From: Chryseolinea soli
Lineage (GTDB): Bacteria; Bacteroidota; Bacteroidia; Cytophagales; Cyclobacteriaceae
Direction: 5' to 3'
NCBI RefSeq assembly: GCF_003589925.1
Contig: NZ_CP032382.1
Location: 5,704,001-5,768,000 of the forward strand
Length of the DNA stretch: 64,000 bases
In this document: positions 8,615 to 16,734 of the stretch, one piece after another
Position numbering within the stretch: the first letter of the stretch is position 1
How the letters are laid out: every line of letters begins with the position of its first letter
Position numbers and translations under genes: made by a program
The notes under the pieces: model-generated
The model's database searches: none
Seen by the model: only the letters and a program-made list of their open reading frames with translations
Told to the model about the DNA's origin: nothing

Positions 8615-9457
8615 TCAACATCTTGAATGGATAATTTCAGGAGTCTGGTAGCCACAGCTCATATGAGGGCGTTCTTCATTATATAGCCTAACTACCAAAT
8701 CCATTGTCATCTTGGCCTGATTCAAATTGTGAACGGAGTATTCGTTAAGGTACTCTTCTTTTAATATACCATTCACACGCTCAGCCAAAGCATTTTCATA
8801 GGGGTCTCCATTCTCTGTCATACTAATTTGAATCAGGCTATCCCGAAGCAACTGCGTGTATTGGCGACAGCAGTATTGCAGACCCCTGTCAGAGTGATGG
8901 ATTAGGCTGATGGGCTTCGTCTGGATTGTACGTAGAGCCATTTTTAATGCTTGGACAGTTCCAGTAGCTTCCAGTGTCTTGGCTACATGATAGCCAATAA
9001 TTTTTCGCGAATAGGCATCCGTAATCAAACTGATATAAACGTATCCACTATTAATTTTCCAATAAGTTATATCACTTACCCAAAGTTGGTTTACGCGATC
9101 TGGAATGCATTGCTTAATTAAATTAGGGTATTTATGGAAGTGGTGCTGGGAGTTTGTCGTAAATACCTTTCTCTTTTTCCGGACAACCAATAAGTTGTTG
9201 ATTTCTAGCAACTTAAAAAATGCATCACGGCCCATTTTGATTTGGTGCTCGTGCAAAAAAGACTGTATCATTCGATAAATTTTTCTTCCTCCCATGCGAG
9301 GATGTCGGTCCCTAATTTTATATACCTGGCTCAATACAACTTTGAGCGTAGTCTGCTGAGAGTTTTGATGTTTGAAATGTTGATAATAAGCCTGAGAAGT
9401 TATACCAAGTAATCGACATAGCCGGATCAGGGCGATGTGTTTGTAACGCAACTTCAT
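8615..9457 (-). CDS. IS3-family transposase OrfB (DDE integrase core)
   Basis: 280-residue catalytic subunit. An HTH_21-type segment near the start (HPRMGGRKIYRMIQ) is followed by the rve integrase core with the DDE triad: Asp in WVSDITYW, Asp in HHSDRGLQY and Glu in ENALAERVNG, with the usual spacing. The C-terminus reads YNEERPHMSCGYQTPEIIH. It lies in the -1 frame relative to orfA and is probably made mainly as an OrfAB fusion by frameshifting at 9481-9487; the internal ATG at 9457 could also start a separate OrfB. It cuts and joins the ends of the element. Confidence 0.93.
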   Translation of the reverse strand: MKLRYKHIALIRLCRLLGITSQAYYQHFKHQNSQQTTLKVVLSQVYKIRDRHPRMGGRKIYRMIQSFLHEHQIKMGRDAFFKLLEINNLLVVRKKRKVFTTNSQHHFHKYPNLIKQCIPDRVNQLWVSDITYWKINSGYVYISLITDAYSRKIIGYHVAKTLEATGTVQALKMALRTIQTKPISLIHHSDRGLQYCCRQYTQLLRDSLIQISMTENGDPYENALAERVNGILKEEYLNEYSVHNLNQAKMTMDLVVRLYNEERPHMSCGYQTPEIIHSRC

Positions 9458-9465
9458 TTGATGGA

Positions 9466-9855
9466 TTACTTGGTATCGGACTTTTTTTGGATGTCAATTT
9501 TGAGATCCTTCTCCGCTATCTGAATCATCCGTCTGTAAGCTTCTTCTTTTAGTCGGCTATCCTCCAGCTGCTTTTCCAGTTCTTTAATCCTGGCTGTTAG
9601 CGCCTGATCTGAGTCTTTTTTGCCCTTCTTCTTACTACCCATAGGTCGCAAATTTAAGGGTTTCCTTGGAACACGTTTTTTCTCGAGACCAAGCTGACGC
9701 ATCCACCTCAATAACCGACCCTGATTTCTACTGCCCTTATCTATGAACTGACGCCAAAATTCATCTTTGCATCCACCTCTTGAATGATACAATTCGATTA
9801 GCCGCTTCTTTTCTTCGTCGCTTAAACGGGTCCACTTTCTCTTTTTAGTTCTCAT
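9466..9855 (-). CDS. IS3-family OrfA (HTH DNA-binding subunit)
   Basis: 129-residue basic protein with a transposase-type HTH (LSDEEKKRLIELYHSRGG ... RLLRWMRQLG), a basic linker, and a C-terminal coiled coil (KELEKQLEDSRLKEEAYRRM) of the leucine-zipper type that IS3 OrfA proteins use to dimerise. It recognises the terminal repeats. It ends 8 bases before the orfB ATG, in another frame. No stop codon interrupts the -1 frame between the slippery site and orfB. Confidence 0.9.
   Translation of the reverse strand: MRTKKRKWTRLSDEEKKRLIELYHSRGGCKDEFWRQFIDKGSRNQGRLLRWMRQLGLEKKRVPRKPLNLRPMGSKKKGKKDSDQALTARIKELEKQLEDSRLKEEAYRRMIQIAEKDLKIDIQKKSDTK
9481..9487 (-). other. Programmed -1 frameshift site (A AAA AAG)
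   Basis: Read on the minus strand, the orfA frame contains CAA AAA AAG, the canonical IS3 slippery heptamer. After a -1 slip, reading continues through VRYQVIHQ into MKLRYKH of OrfB with no stop, giving an OrfAB transposase. Confidence 0.85.
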
Positions 9856-9943
9856 TGCAGGTTTACTGGTTTAGTGTAAACCTATTTCAGGACAAGACAT
9901 ACAGCTAGCGCACCTGTGGCGCAATGAATGCAGCGGACTCATA

Positions 9944-9963
9944 CCCCAGGCTAAAGCCTGGGG
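9944..9963. repeat. REP-like palindrome, copy 1
   Basis: The sequence is CCCCAGGCTAAAGCCTGGGG: two 8-base arms around a 4-base loop, followed by TTA. It is the exact reverse complement of the core at 10018, so the two copies face opposite ways, 54 bases apart, like the two halves of a REPIN. No T-run follows, so it is not a simple terminator. Confidence 0.8.
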
Positions 9964-10017
9964 TTAATAAAGTGCATCTTCAAACTTGTGTTAATATAAT
10001 CTACCGTCGCCGGATAA

Positions 10018-10037
10018 CCCCAGGCTTTAGCCTGGGG
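10018..10037. repeat. REP-like palindrome, copy 2
   Basis: Core CCCCAGGCTTTAGCCTGGGG flanked by TAA and TTA, giving a 26-base near-palindrome at 10015-10040. It matches exactly the core at 37748 in the same orientation. The rest of 9900-10199 shows no gene. Confidence 0.8.
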
Positions 10038-10199
10038 TTAAGCGCCAAAGCTCGAAACGTGCCACAGGAACAATTGGATCTGACTTCACACGATCTGGCA
10101 CGAAACGCACGCACTGCCATCGCGCTTCACACAGAGGACACGTCCTCATCTCTTTAGTGAAGAGCCGGATGCAGCGGGTTTAGTAGAACGCCAGACACT

Positions 10200-11852
10200 T
10201 CAAGCCAACGCCTTCCGCGCTTCCCGGTCGGGATCGTTCTTCACCGCGCAAGTATCATCCAGGATCATCGTCTCGCCGTTGGCTGCCGTGTAGGCCGGCC
10301 AGCGCGGCAACGATCCGCCATTGGGATTTCCGGTACGCATAAAGTTTACCAGCGCATCCGACATTTTGGTGGAAAGTTTGCGTGGCCGTGCGCCGCCGCC
10401 GGTATGGGTGAGCATGACGTCGGTGTTGTAGAACCAAAAACAAATGTCCGAACAATGGAAAGCGCGCATACGGTTGTCGAACAACGGTGGCTGCCAGCCA
10501 AACCAGGCAACATACACGCCAGCCGATTGTTTGGATTTTGCATCGGCGAGGGCGATGGCATTCTGGCGGTTGCTGGCAATCATGGACCATATTTCAATCG
10601 GACGCTTGTCCGGAAAGGCTTTGGTGTAAGCATCCACAATGCTTCCGGTCTTATCGCCAAAACGGTCTTTGAGTTTATCCTTCACCCCGTTGATATCTAT
10701 TTTTTCAAGCGTGGAGTCTGTTCTGCTTGGCGATTGCTCGTTGAAGGTGGAACAGATGAGCATGGGAACATCTGCTGCTGTGGGAGCGGGCTCAAGGTTG
10801 TAGGGATGTTGGGGAAGATAGGTGCCGTCTACCACGGGAGCAAAGCCGCCACCCCCGCCGAACATGGGCAGTTTCATGTCTTCTCTGTACTTCGTGAATG
10901 CGCGGGATGCAAACTCCAGGTACTGTTTCCAGGGCATTTGCTGGAGCTTATCCATATCGTTGTACGTGAGACCTGCTTCCTTCAGGATGTAGGACGCCAG
11001 CTTTTCGGCATTGGCCTTTTCCACGGCCTTTAAAGAAGATCCGCTCAACGCCACGGCCTTGTGAAACAATCCTTTTGCGGCCGGCATGGCCGTGAGCACA
11101 CACACCTTTGCTCCGCCACCCGATTGTCCCATGATGGTCACATTGCCGGGGTCGCCACCAAAGTTGGCGATGTTGTCGCGCACCCACTCCAGGGCAGCCA
11201 CACAATCCAGCATGCCGACGTTTCCGGATGCACCGAACTTCTCGCCCGCCGCACCAAAGTGGGCATATCCGAAAGGCCCCAGCCGGTGGTTGATGGAAAC
11301 AAACACGATGTCGTTCTTTCGCGCAAGGTTTTCGCCGTGGTATCCGTCTTGTTCAATAGCGTTCCCGTTGGCGTAGCCACCGCCATGCAGCCAAACCATC
11401 ACGGGACGTTTCTTTCCGTCGTTGATGACCGGCGTCCATACGTTCAGCTTCAGACAGTCTTCGCTGACGTCGTCGTAGTTCCAGTGATCTACAAAAGAGG
11501 CATAGACATTCGCATATCTTTTCTCCATATTCTGGGGGGCTGTGTTGCCCCACCACACCGCAGGCAGCACGTCGGTCCACGGTTTGGGTTTCTGTGGCGG
11601 CATGAACCGGTTTGCCCCGGAAGTATCGGCCCCATATGGTATTCCCAGGAATGTGTTGATGCCGCGCAACATGAACCCTTTGACTTTACCGTAGGCGGTG
11701 TTGGCTACGGCAATATTGTCTCCGATGAACAATACCTGGCCGTCTTTGTCGGTATCGTTCTTGCCGGAAGAAGCGATGGCCTGCGGGGCGAAGCCGAGTG
11801 CTGCTGCGCTTAACCCGGCGTTCTGAATAAATTTTCTGCGATTGGTCTTCAT
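10200..11852 (-). CDS. Type-B carboxylesterase, Tat-type signal
   Basis: 550-residue alpha/beta hydrolase of the carboxylesterase type B family. The N-terminus MKTNRRKFIQNAG followed by a hydrophobic stretch ending AIASSG looks like a twin-arginine signal, so export in folded form is likely. The catalytic Ser lies in IMGQSGGGAK, the acidic residue in CSTFNEQSP and the His in RAFHCSDICF; the oxyanion-hole segment is VWLHGGGYANG. It would hydrolyse ester bonds of unknown substrates in the periplasm. It follows a paralog (start 13523) with a 30-base gap, so both are probably one operon with this gene second. Confidence 0.9.
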   Translation of the reverse strand: MKTNRRKFIQNAGLSAAALGFAPQAIASSGKNDTDKDGQVLFIGDNIAVANTAYGKVKGFMLRGINTFLGIPYGADTSGANRFMPPQKPKPWTDVLPAVWWGNTAPQNMEKRYANVYASFVDHWNYDDVSEDCLKLNVWTPVINDGKKRPVMVWLHGGGYANGNAIEQDGYHGENLARKNDIVFVSINHRLGPFGYAHFGAAGEKFGASGNVGMLDCVAALEWVRDNIANFGGDPGNVTIMGQSGGGAKVCVLTAMPAAKGLFHKAVALSGSSLKAVEKANAEKLASYILKEAGLTYNDMDKLQQMPWKQYLEFASRAFTKYREDMKLPMFGGGGGFAPVVDGTYLPQHPYNLEPAPTAADVPMLICSTFNEQSPSRTDSTLEKIDINGVKDKLKDRFGDKTGSIVDAYTKAFPDKRPIEIWSMIASNRQNAIALADAKSKQSAGVYVAWFGWQPPLFDNRMRAFHCSDICFWFYNTDVMLTHTGGGARPRKLSTKMSDALVNFMRTGNPNGGSLPRWPAYTAANGETMILDDTCAVKNDPDREARKALA

Positions 11853-11882
11853 GGCTTGAGTGGGTTTAGAGAAAGCATGTCA

Positions 11883-13523
11883 TCAAAATCGGGGAGGTGT
11901 TCCGGCGCTCACGGCCAGGATGTCTTTGTCGGGCTGGTTGCGAACCGCGGGCGCGTTATCAAACAGCATCGTCGCGCCAACGGCTTCGGTATACTTCGGC
12001 CATGTGGGCAGACCTTTGTGATTCGGGTCGCCGGTCCGCGCGAAGTTTATCCAAGCCTGGCTCATTTTGTCGGCGAGCGCATACGCTTCTTTGCCGCCAC
12101 CGGTCATTTCCTCGCAGCGCGCAATGTTGTTCATCACAAAGGGGATCTCCATACAATGAAAAGCTTTATAGTCGCCATTGAACACGGGCGACTGCCACGT
12201 GAACAAATACATGAATACTGGGGCCGAACCGTTGGCCGATTTGGCATTGGCTTCGGCGACCATGCCGGGGCGGAAGAAACCGTCGATATCCACCAGGTCA
12301 CTGGCGCGGGTGTCGTTTGGATACGTTTTCTTTACGGCGGCGAGATACGCTTCCGTTTTGTCTCCCCATTGTTTTTGTAAATGCGCTTTGGCTTGTTCGG
12401 GAGTTGCCTTTCTGAGGTCCGGGTTGCGGATCGATGTGATGAATTCATTTTTTGTGGAGCCGATGATCAAGGGAATGTTCGCGGAAAGGGCAAGGGCCTT
12501 GGGATCGCTCATATGGTAAGGCAGAAAATCGCTGTCGAGTGTTGGGCCCCAGCCGAAGCGTAATCCAGCGCCAACGGGTTTGCCTTCGGCGGCGAGTTGT
12601 TCGCGCACTTTTTGGAGCGCTTTGTTTCCGGCCGCCACCAGTTTGTCGTACGGAACTTTCGCGATCGAGTCAACACGCGAAGGAATGATGCCCAGCTCGT
12701 TCAACACGGCGGCGCCGATCCGCTTCGAGATCACATTGTCCTGGAAGTCGGCCCACACGCCGCTTTCGACGATCGCTTTGTGAAACAGTCCTTTCGCTTT
12801 TGGTGAACTCATGAGGGTGGTAACTTTTCCACCGCCACCCGATTGTCCAAAGATCGTGACGTTGTTGGGGTCGCCGCCAAAATTTGAAATATTCTCTTTC
12901 ACCCACTCCAGGGCGGCCACCAGGTCGAGAAAGCTTGCGTTGGAGGATCCTTTGTATTTGTCTCCGTATTCAGAGAGGTCGAGGAAGCCCAGGATGTTCA
13001 GCCGGTGATTGACCGACACGAGGATGACATCGCCCTTCCGGCTGATGGATTCGCCGTCGTAGGAGGGAAGCTCCTGCGATGATCCCGCCGTGTAGCCGCC
13101 GCCGTGGATCCAGAACATGACGGGCCGTTTCTTTCCGTCGTTGATCCCTGGCGTCCAAACATTTAAACGGAGGCAGTCCTCGTTGGTATATCCCCAATCG
13201 TGATGAAAAAGGAATTCGCTTTCGTCGTTGACCTGCGTGGTGGGATTTAGCAGCGGAGACACGGGGCCATAGGTCATCGAGCTTCGAACACCTTCCCAGG
13301 GTGTGGGCTTTTGTGGAGCCTGAAATCTTTTGGCTTGCGCATAGGGAATTCCTTTATAAGCATAGATGCCGTTGTGAATATACCCGCGCACTTTCCCCGA
13401 GTTGGTTTGTGCCACGGCAATATCTTGTCCGTTCTGAATGGGAAGCGTTGTGCTTTTTTGTCCGCTGGCATGCAAAGCTGCGAGGACGCTCCAGAGTACG
13501 ATGGCGGTAATGATTCTTTTCAT
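11883..13523 (-). CDS. Type-B carboxylesterase, Sec signal (paralog)
   Basis: 546-residue paralog of the downstream esterase with a Sec signal peptide (MKRIITAIVLWSVLAALHAS). Catalytic Ser in IFGQSGGGGK, oxyanion segment FWIHGGGYTAG, acidic residue in GSTKNEFI and His in KAFHCMEIPF. The pair shares the same layout but uses different export signals (Sec here, probable Tat downstream). The start at 13523 was preferred to the ATG 9 bases upstream because it places Lys-Arg right at the N-terminus. A weak promoter-like CAATAATA occurs at 13552-13559 on the complementary strand. The substrate is unknown. Confidence 0.9.
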   Translation of the reverse strand: MKRIITAIVLWSVLAALHASGQKSTTLPIQNGQDIAVAQTNSGKVRGYIHNGIYAYKGIPYAQAKRFQAPQKPTPWEGVRSSMTYGPVSPLLNPTTQVNDESEFLFHHDWGYTNEDCLRLNVWTPGINDGKKRPVMFWIHGGGYTAGSSQELPSYDGESISRKGDVILVSVNHRLNILGFLDLSEYGDKYKGSSNASFLDLVAALEWVKENISNFGGDPNNVTIFGQSGGGGKVTTLMSSPKAKGLFHKAIVESGVWADFQDNVISKRIGAAVLNELGIIPSRVDSIAKVPYDKLVAAGNKALQKVREQLAAEGKPVGAGLRFGWGPTLDSDFLPYHMSDPKALALSANIPLIIGSTKNEFITSIRNPDLRKATPEQAKAHLQKQWGDKTEAYLAAVKKTYPNDTRASDLVDIDGFFRPGMVAEANAKSANGSAPVFMYLFTWQSPVFNGDYKAFHCMEIPFVMNNIARCEEMTGGGKEAYALADKMSQAWINFARTGDPNHKGLPTWPKYTEAVGATMLFDNAPAVRNQPDKDILAVSAGTPPRF

Positions 13524-13733
13524 AGGCTGCATTCAATGTGTTTCGTGTACACAATAATATCTAAAATCAGCTTATTTCTTTCGCGGGGCGATCTGGTTTT
13601 CCACAGGCGGCAAGACGCTTCCCCGGGAGAACGATGCCTGCGCGCTTTTGGCAATATGATCCGCTGCGTTGTCAAAAGAACGCCGGTCAATACATCAAAT
13701 CCCCTTTCCATGCTATGTGTTCGGTAACTTGGA

Positions 13734-13777
13734 GCATCTGTCGAAGATTTTCAAAGATCCATCTAAGGTTTCATCCT
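13734..13777. repeat. Imperfect 45-bp direct repeat, copy 1
   Basis: This segment (starting GCATCTGTCGAA and ending CATCCTG) is repeated in the same orientation at 15015-15059 with a handful of mismatches and small gaps. The two copies flank the DUF4421 gene, and each lies upstream of a minus-strand gene. Read on the minus strand it contains GATCTTTG, close to a -7 element. Confidence 0.6.
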
Positions 13778-13798
13778 GTTTATTTCAGTGCTGCAGGG

Positions 13799-14905
13799 CT
13801 ACATACCCGGAGGCATGGTCTTCCGATAGAACTTTCGCATCGCGCGAGGCGCGGTAAACCGGTAGCCGAGATCAAAGCCAATGTAGCGATTAACGGTAGA
13901 CAGTGTGATGAATTGAAGCGCGGCGCGGTTCCAGTCGTATTCGAAGCGAACACCACCATACATGCGCCGGGATTGATAACCGATACTGGCCCGGCCTTCC
14001 GGCCGGAAGACAAACGCTTGACGGGCGCTTACCTTTTGCTGTGGGTTCTCCAGGAATTTGTAGAGGTAGAGATTGACCGAAGGGAAAAATACGAATGAAA
14101 CAAAAAAGCGTCGGCGAAGAACGAGATTGCCGCCCACGCCAGGTCCTGCTTCCACCCTCACGCTTCGCAGCGTGGCGATGTTGGCAAAGGCGGGATCATA
14201 GTAAGGCTGTTGGGTGCGCGTGATGAGCGCAGAGTCGCCCGACAACTGGTGGTAGAAGGCGCCGGCCTTGAGCAACAACCCGATCCGGCTCCGGACCTGG
14301 CGCTGGGAGAACGTGATGGGCGCGGCGTAGGAATACTGTTTCCAATTGAAATTATAAATTCCTTCGAACTGGAATTCCTTGCTCAACACGTCGGGCCGGA
14401 GACGATACGAACCGTCGGTGCCGCGGTTGATTGCGCCGATGTCGGTGAAGCCTTTGATGCGGATGTATTTGAATTGGAACGAGTATGCGCTCCCCAGGAA
14501 TTTCAACGTGGCCGTGCGATAAGCGCTGGGCGTGTACGCGTCATTTTTTTGAAGGCCCGACTTGAGCAGGAAAGCAAAGCCTGCGGCCACGTAGCGATAG
14601 CTCGCCGAAAACCCCAGGATGTCGCCCATGCTCGTGCGGAAGTTCGACGACGCAGACGCCTCCGATGCACGCGGGCTTAGGTTGAGCCGCACGCCGGGAG
14701 AAAGCACATGCACACCCACCGACAACGCGTTGGGATAGGTTTTTATGTAGGCCGTGTCGAGCGGTGCGCGCTTGATGCGCAGGTGCGGGAAGAACTTCCG
14801 GTAGAATTTGTCGGGATGCAACAACACATTTTCCTGTGCGGCTGCGACGGTCGGGACCACAAGGAGCAGAGCAAACAATACCTGGCGGCCGCGGGAAGAT
14901 TTCAT
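13799..14905 (-). CDS. DUF4421-family outer-membrane-like protein
   Basis: 368-residue exported protein with a signal peptide (MKSSRGRQVLFALLLVVPTVA). The body alternates short amphipathic beta strands and turns (FLGSAYSFQFKYIRIKGF, EGIYNFNWKQYSYAAPITFS, VEAGPGVGGNLVLRRRFFVS) and ends in a strand-rich C-terminus, the profile of an outer-membrane beta barrel. The order DTAYIKTY ... GDILGFSASYRYV ... FNWKQYSYAAPITFSQRQ fits the Bacteroidota DUF4421 family, whose role is not known. The upstream extension of the frame before 14905 lacks a signal. It stands alone and is flanked on both sides by a 45-bp repeat. Confidence 0.75.
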   Translation of the reverse strand: MKSSRGRQVLFALLLVVPTVAAAQENVLLHPDKFYRKFFPHLRIKRAPLDTAYIKTYPNALSVGVHVLSPGVRLNLSPRASEASASSNFRTSMGDILGFSASYRYVAAGFAFLLKSGLQKNDAYTPSAYRTATLKFLGSAYSFQFKYIRIKGFTDIGAINRGTDGSYRLRPDVLSKEFQFEGIYNFNWKQYSYAAPITFSQRQVRSRIGLLLKAGAFYHQLSGDSALITRTQQPYYDPAFANIATLRSVRVEAGPGVGGNLVLRRRFFVSFVFFPSVNLYLYKFLENPQQKVSARQAFVFRPEGRASIGYQSRRMYGGVRFEYDWNRAALQFITLSTVNRYIGFDLGYRFTAPRAMRKFYRKTMPPGM

Positions 14906-15014
14906 AGGGGAGATGCGTGTACGGAAATAACATGAAAAGAGCGCCATTGTTAGACGGACGGAAGGAAAGTTGGACGGACGGTCAACCCTTCGCGACGCGA
15001 TTTACAGGCAAAAT

Positions 15015-15059
15015 GCATCTGTCGAAATTTTCCAACGATCCGTCTAATGTTCAATCCTG
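15015..15059. repeat. Imperfect 45-bp direct repeat, copy 2
   Basis: Partner of 13734-13777. It lies about 110 bases upstream of the DUF4421 start at 14905. Sequences beyond either end of the two copies are not alike. Confidence 0.6.
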
Positions 15060-15161
15060 GCGTGTTCAGGGTAATTTTATCCTGTCGATATTGCCGGCGG
15101 AAAGCTTTTTCAATTTAAGCTTACCGGTTGAACAGTCATCAAAAGCATGGGGAGTTTGCTG

Positions 15162-15494
15162 ATGGAAAAGAATAACGAGTTGATTGAAACCGAACATCCG
15201 CGTAAAAGCAAAGGTGTAAAAATCGAAAGAGAGGCCTATGCTGTTGCGGCAGATCTAATACTGAAGCAGATCAGGCAAGAAGAAGACGCCACCCTGGCAA
15301 CGCTCATTGCCGAGGCCGAAAAAACGATCACGACCTATCCCAATGTGGCGTGGCTGGTGTTTCATGTGAAGCTTGACCTCGAAGCCAAAGGATTTATCCG
15401 GCTGATGCCTTCACGGCTAAAGAAAAATGTATTTGTATTACGGTTAACATCGAAGGCCCGGCAAAAAGGGAAATCTTTCGACTACTATCAATAA
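15162..15494 (+). CDS. Small conserved protein, DUF6958-like
   Basis: 110-residue soluble protein beginning MEKNNELIETEHPRKSKGV. The pattern KGVKIEREAY near the N-terminus and WLVFHVKLDLEAKGFIRL in the second half resembles the small DUF6958-type family, which looks like a winged-helix fold; this match is from memory and should be treated as tentative. There is no signal or membrane segment. An ATG 15 bases upstream (15147) is also possible. It precedes the alcohol dehydrogenase by 77 bases, but that gene has its own promoter-like sequence. Confidence 0.6.
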   Translation: MEKNNELIETEHPRKSKGVKIEREAYAVAADLILKQIRQEEDATLATLIAEAEKTITTYPNVAWLVFHVKLDLEAKGFIRLMPSRLKKNVFVLRLTSKARQKGKSFDYYQ

Positions 15495-15521
15495 CCCAAC
15501 CTCCCAAAAATGTAATTCAGT

Positions 15522-15553
15522 TTTGCGCTTTTACCGTGCGCTTGCTATCTTCC
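15522..15553 (+). promoter_or_regulatory. Candidate promoter of the alcohol dehydrogenase gene
   Basis: TTTG at 15522-15525, a 20-base spacer, then TATCTTCC (15546-15553), which matches TAnnTTTG at 6 of 8 positions. It lies 18 bases before the ATG at 15572. Confidence 0.4.
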
Positions 15554-15571
15554 TAAAATAGCACCGAAGGC

Positions 15572-16597
15572 ATGAAAGCGTGGCTCCTTTCCAAGATCAC
15601 AAACCTCGCCGGCGAAACGGCCCCGCTCCACTGGAGCGACGTGCCGGTGCCTCACCCTGCGGAGCGGGAGGTGGTCATCAAAGTTTCATGTTGTGGCGTT
15701 TGTCATACCGAGCTCGATGAAATAGAAGGCCGCACACCGCCGCCGGCCTTTCCGGTCATACCGGGCCACCAGGTCATTGGCGTGGTGCATGAAACCGGAG
15801 CGCGTGCCAACCGTTTTCGCAAAGGCGACCGGGTGGGCGTGGCCTGGATCTATTCGGCGTGTGGGCAGTGTGAATATTGTTTGGCGGGAACGGAAAATCT
15901 CTGTCCCGATTTCAGGGCCACCGGGAGAGATCATCATGGCGGCTACGCAGAATATTTAGCGATCGACGAAAAATTTGCTTATTCCATACCGGCTGTGTTC
16001 TCCGATGCAGAGGCTGCGCCGCTTTTGTGTGCCGGCGCGATCGGCTACCGCTCACTGAAACTTGCCGGGCTTTCCGATGGCGATACCCTCGGGCTTACGG
16101 GATTTGGCGCGTCGGGTCACCTGGTGCTAAAACTCGCGCGACACTTGTATCCGAAGAGTGCCATCGATGTCTTTGCCCGGAGCGCTGAAGAGCAGGAATT
16201 TGCGAGAGGGCTTGGTGCCCGTTGGGCGGGTGCTGCGGGCGACACGCCGCCATACCAGGCCAACGCCATCATCGACACCACGCCGGTTTGGGCGACGATC
16301 ACGCAAGCCTTGTTGCAATTAAAGCCGGGAGGGCGGTTGGTCATCAATGCTATTCGCAAGGAGTCTGGGGATCAAGATGCATTGCTCGCACTCCGGTATC
16401 AGGATCATTTGTGGATGGAGAAAGAAATAAAATCGGTGGCGAACATCACGCGTGCCGATGTGGAGGAGTTCTTGGCGATTGCTGCGTCTATTCCGATAAG
16501 ACCTGAAATAGAAATTTATCCGTTTGAAAAAGCAAACGAAGCGTTAACCGATTTGAAGCATAAGCATGTTCGGGGGGCGAAGGTGTTGGTGCTGTAG
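15572..16597 (+). CDS. Zinc-dependent alcohol dehydrogenase family protein
   Basis: 341-residue MDR oxidoreductase. The N-terminal GroES-like domain carries CGVCHTELD (catalytic zinc Cys) and PVIPGHQVIG, where the usual GHE is GHQ, as in one known subfamily. Four structural-zinc cysteines follow in CGQCEYC plus the Cys of NLCPDF. The Rossmann domain has the nucleotide-binding turn GLTGFGASGHL, and the C-terminus reads KHVRGAKVLVL. It should oxidise alcohols or reduce aldehydes with NAD(P)H in the cytoplasm; cofactor and substrate cannot be told. It is the only plus-strand gene with a clear enzyme function between 6.6 and 21 kb. Confidence 0.92.
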   Translation: MKAWLLSKITNLAGETAPLHWSDVPVPHPAEREVVIKVSCCGVCHTELDEIEGRTPPPAFPVIPGHQVIGVVHETGARANRFRKGDRVGVAWIYSACGQCEYCLAGTENLCPDFRATGRDHHGGYAEYLAIDEKFAYSIPAVFSDAEAAPLLCAGAIGYRSLKLAGLSDGDTLGLTGFGASGHLVLKLARHLYPKSAIDVFARSAEEQEFARGLGARWAGAAGDTPPYQANAIIDTTPVWATITQALLQLKPGGRLVINAIRKESGDQDALLALRYQDHLWMEKEIKSVANITRADVEEFLAIAASIPIRPEIEIYPFEKANEALTDLKHKHVRGAKVLVL

Positions 16598-16734
16598 GTT
16601 TAGTGAGTGTAAATGCATTTCACCGCCTCACCATTGCTAAAGCGCCCGTCTTCGCTAAAGCTACGACGGGCAAGCAGGCAAAGTTGACGCAGAGGAAATA
16701 CAGATGTTGTAAGGGAGTGCTTGAGGTGTACAGT

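Larger units (their letters stand above)
8490..9899 (-). mobile_element. Complete IS3-family insertion sequence (1410 bp)
   Basis: The element is bounded by imperfect 25-bp terminal inverted repeats at 8490-8514 and 9875-9899 (22 of 25 positions match by eye), both beginning TGTC at the outer ends. The trinucleotide TAC occurs directly outside each end (8487-8489 and 9900-9902), consistent with a 3-bp target duplication. It contains orfA and orfB on the minus strand with a frameshift site between them. All parts look intact, so it may be active. It sits between the fucosidase promoter region and the downstream esterase and disrupts no recognisable gene. Confidence 0.92.

Noticed and set aside
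11061..11813. 250-codon plus-strand open frame opposite the esterase
   Set aside because: Antisense to a complete carboxylesterase with all catalytic residues.
16640..16680. GCCCGTC/GACGGGC hairpin after the alcohol dehydrogenase as a terminator
   Set aside because: The stem is short, the loop long and no T-run follows.
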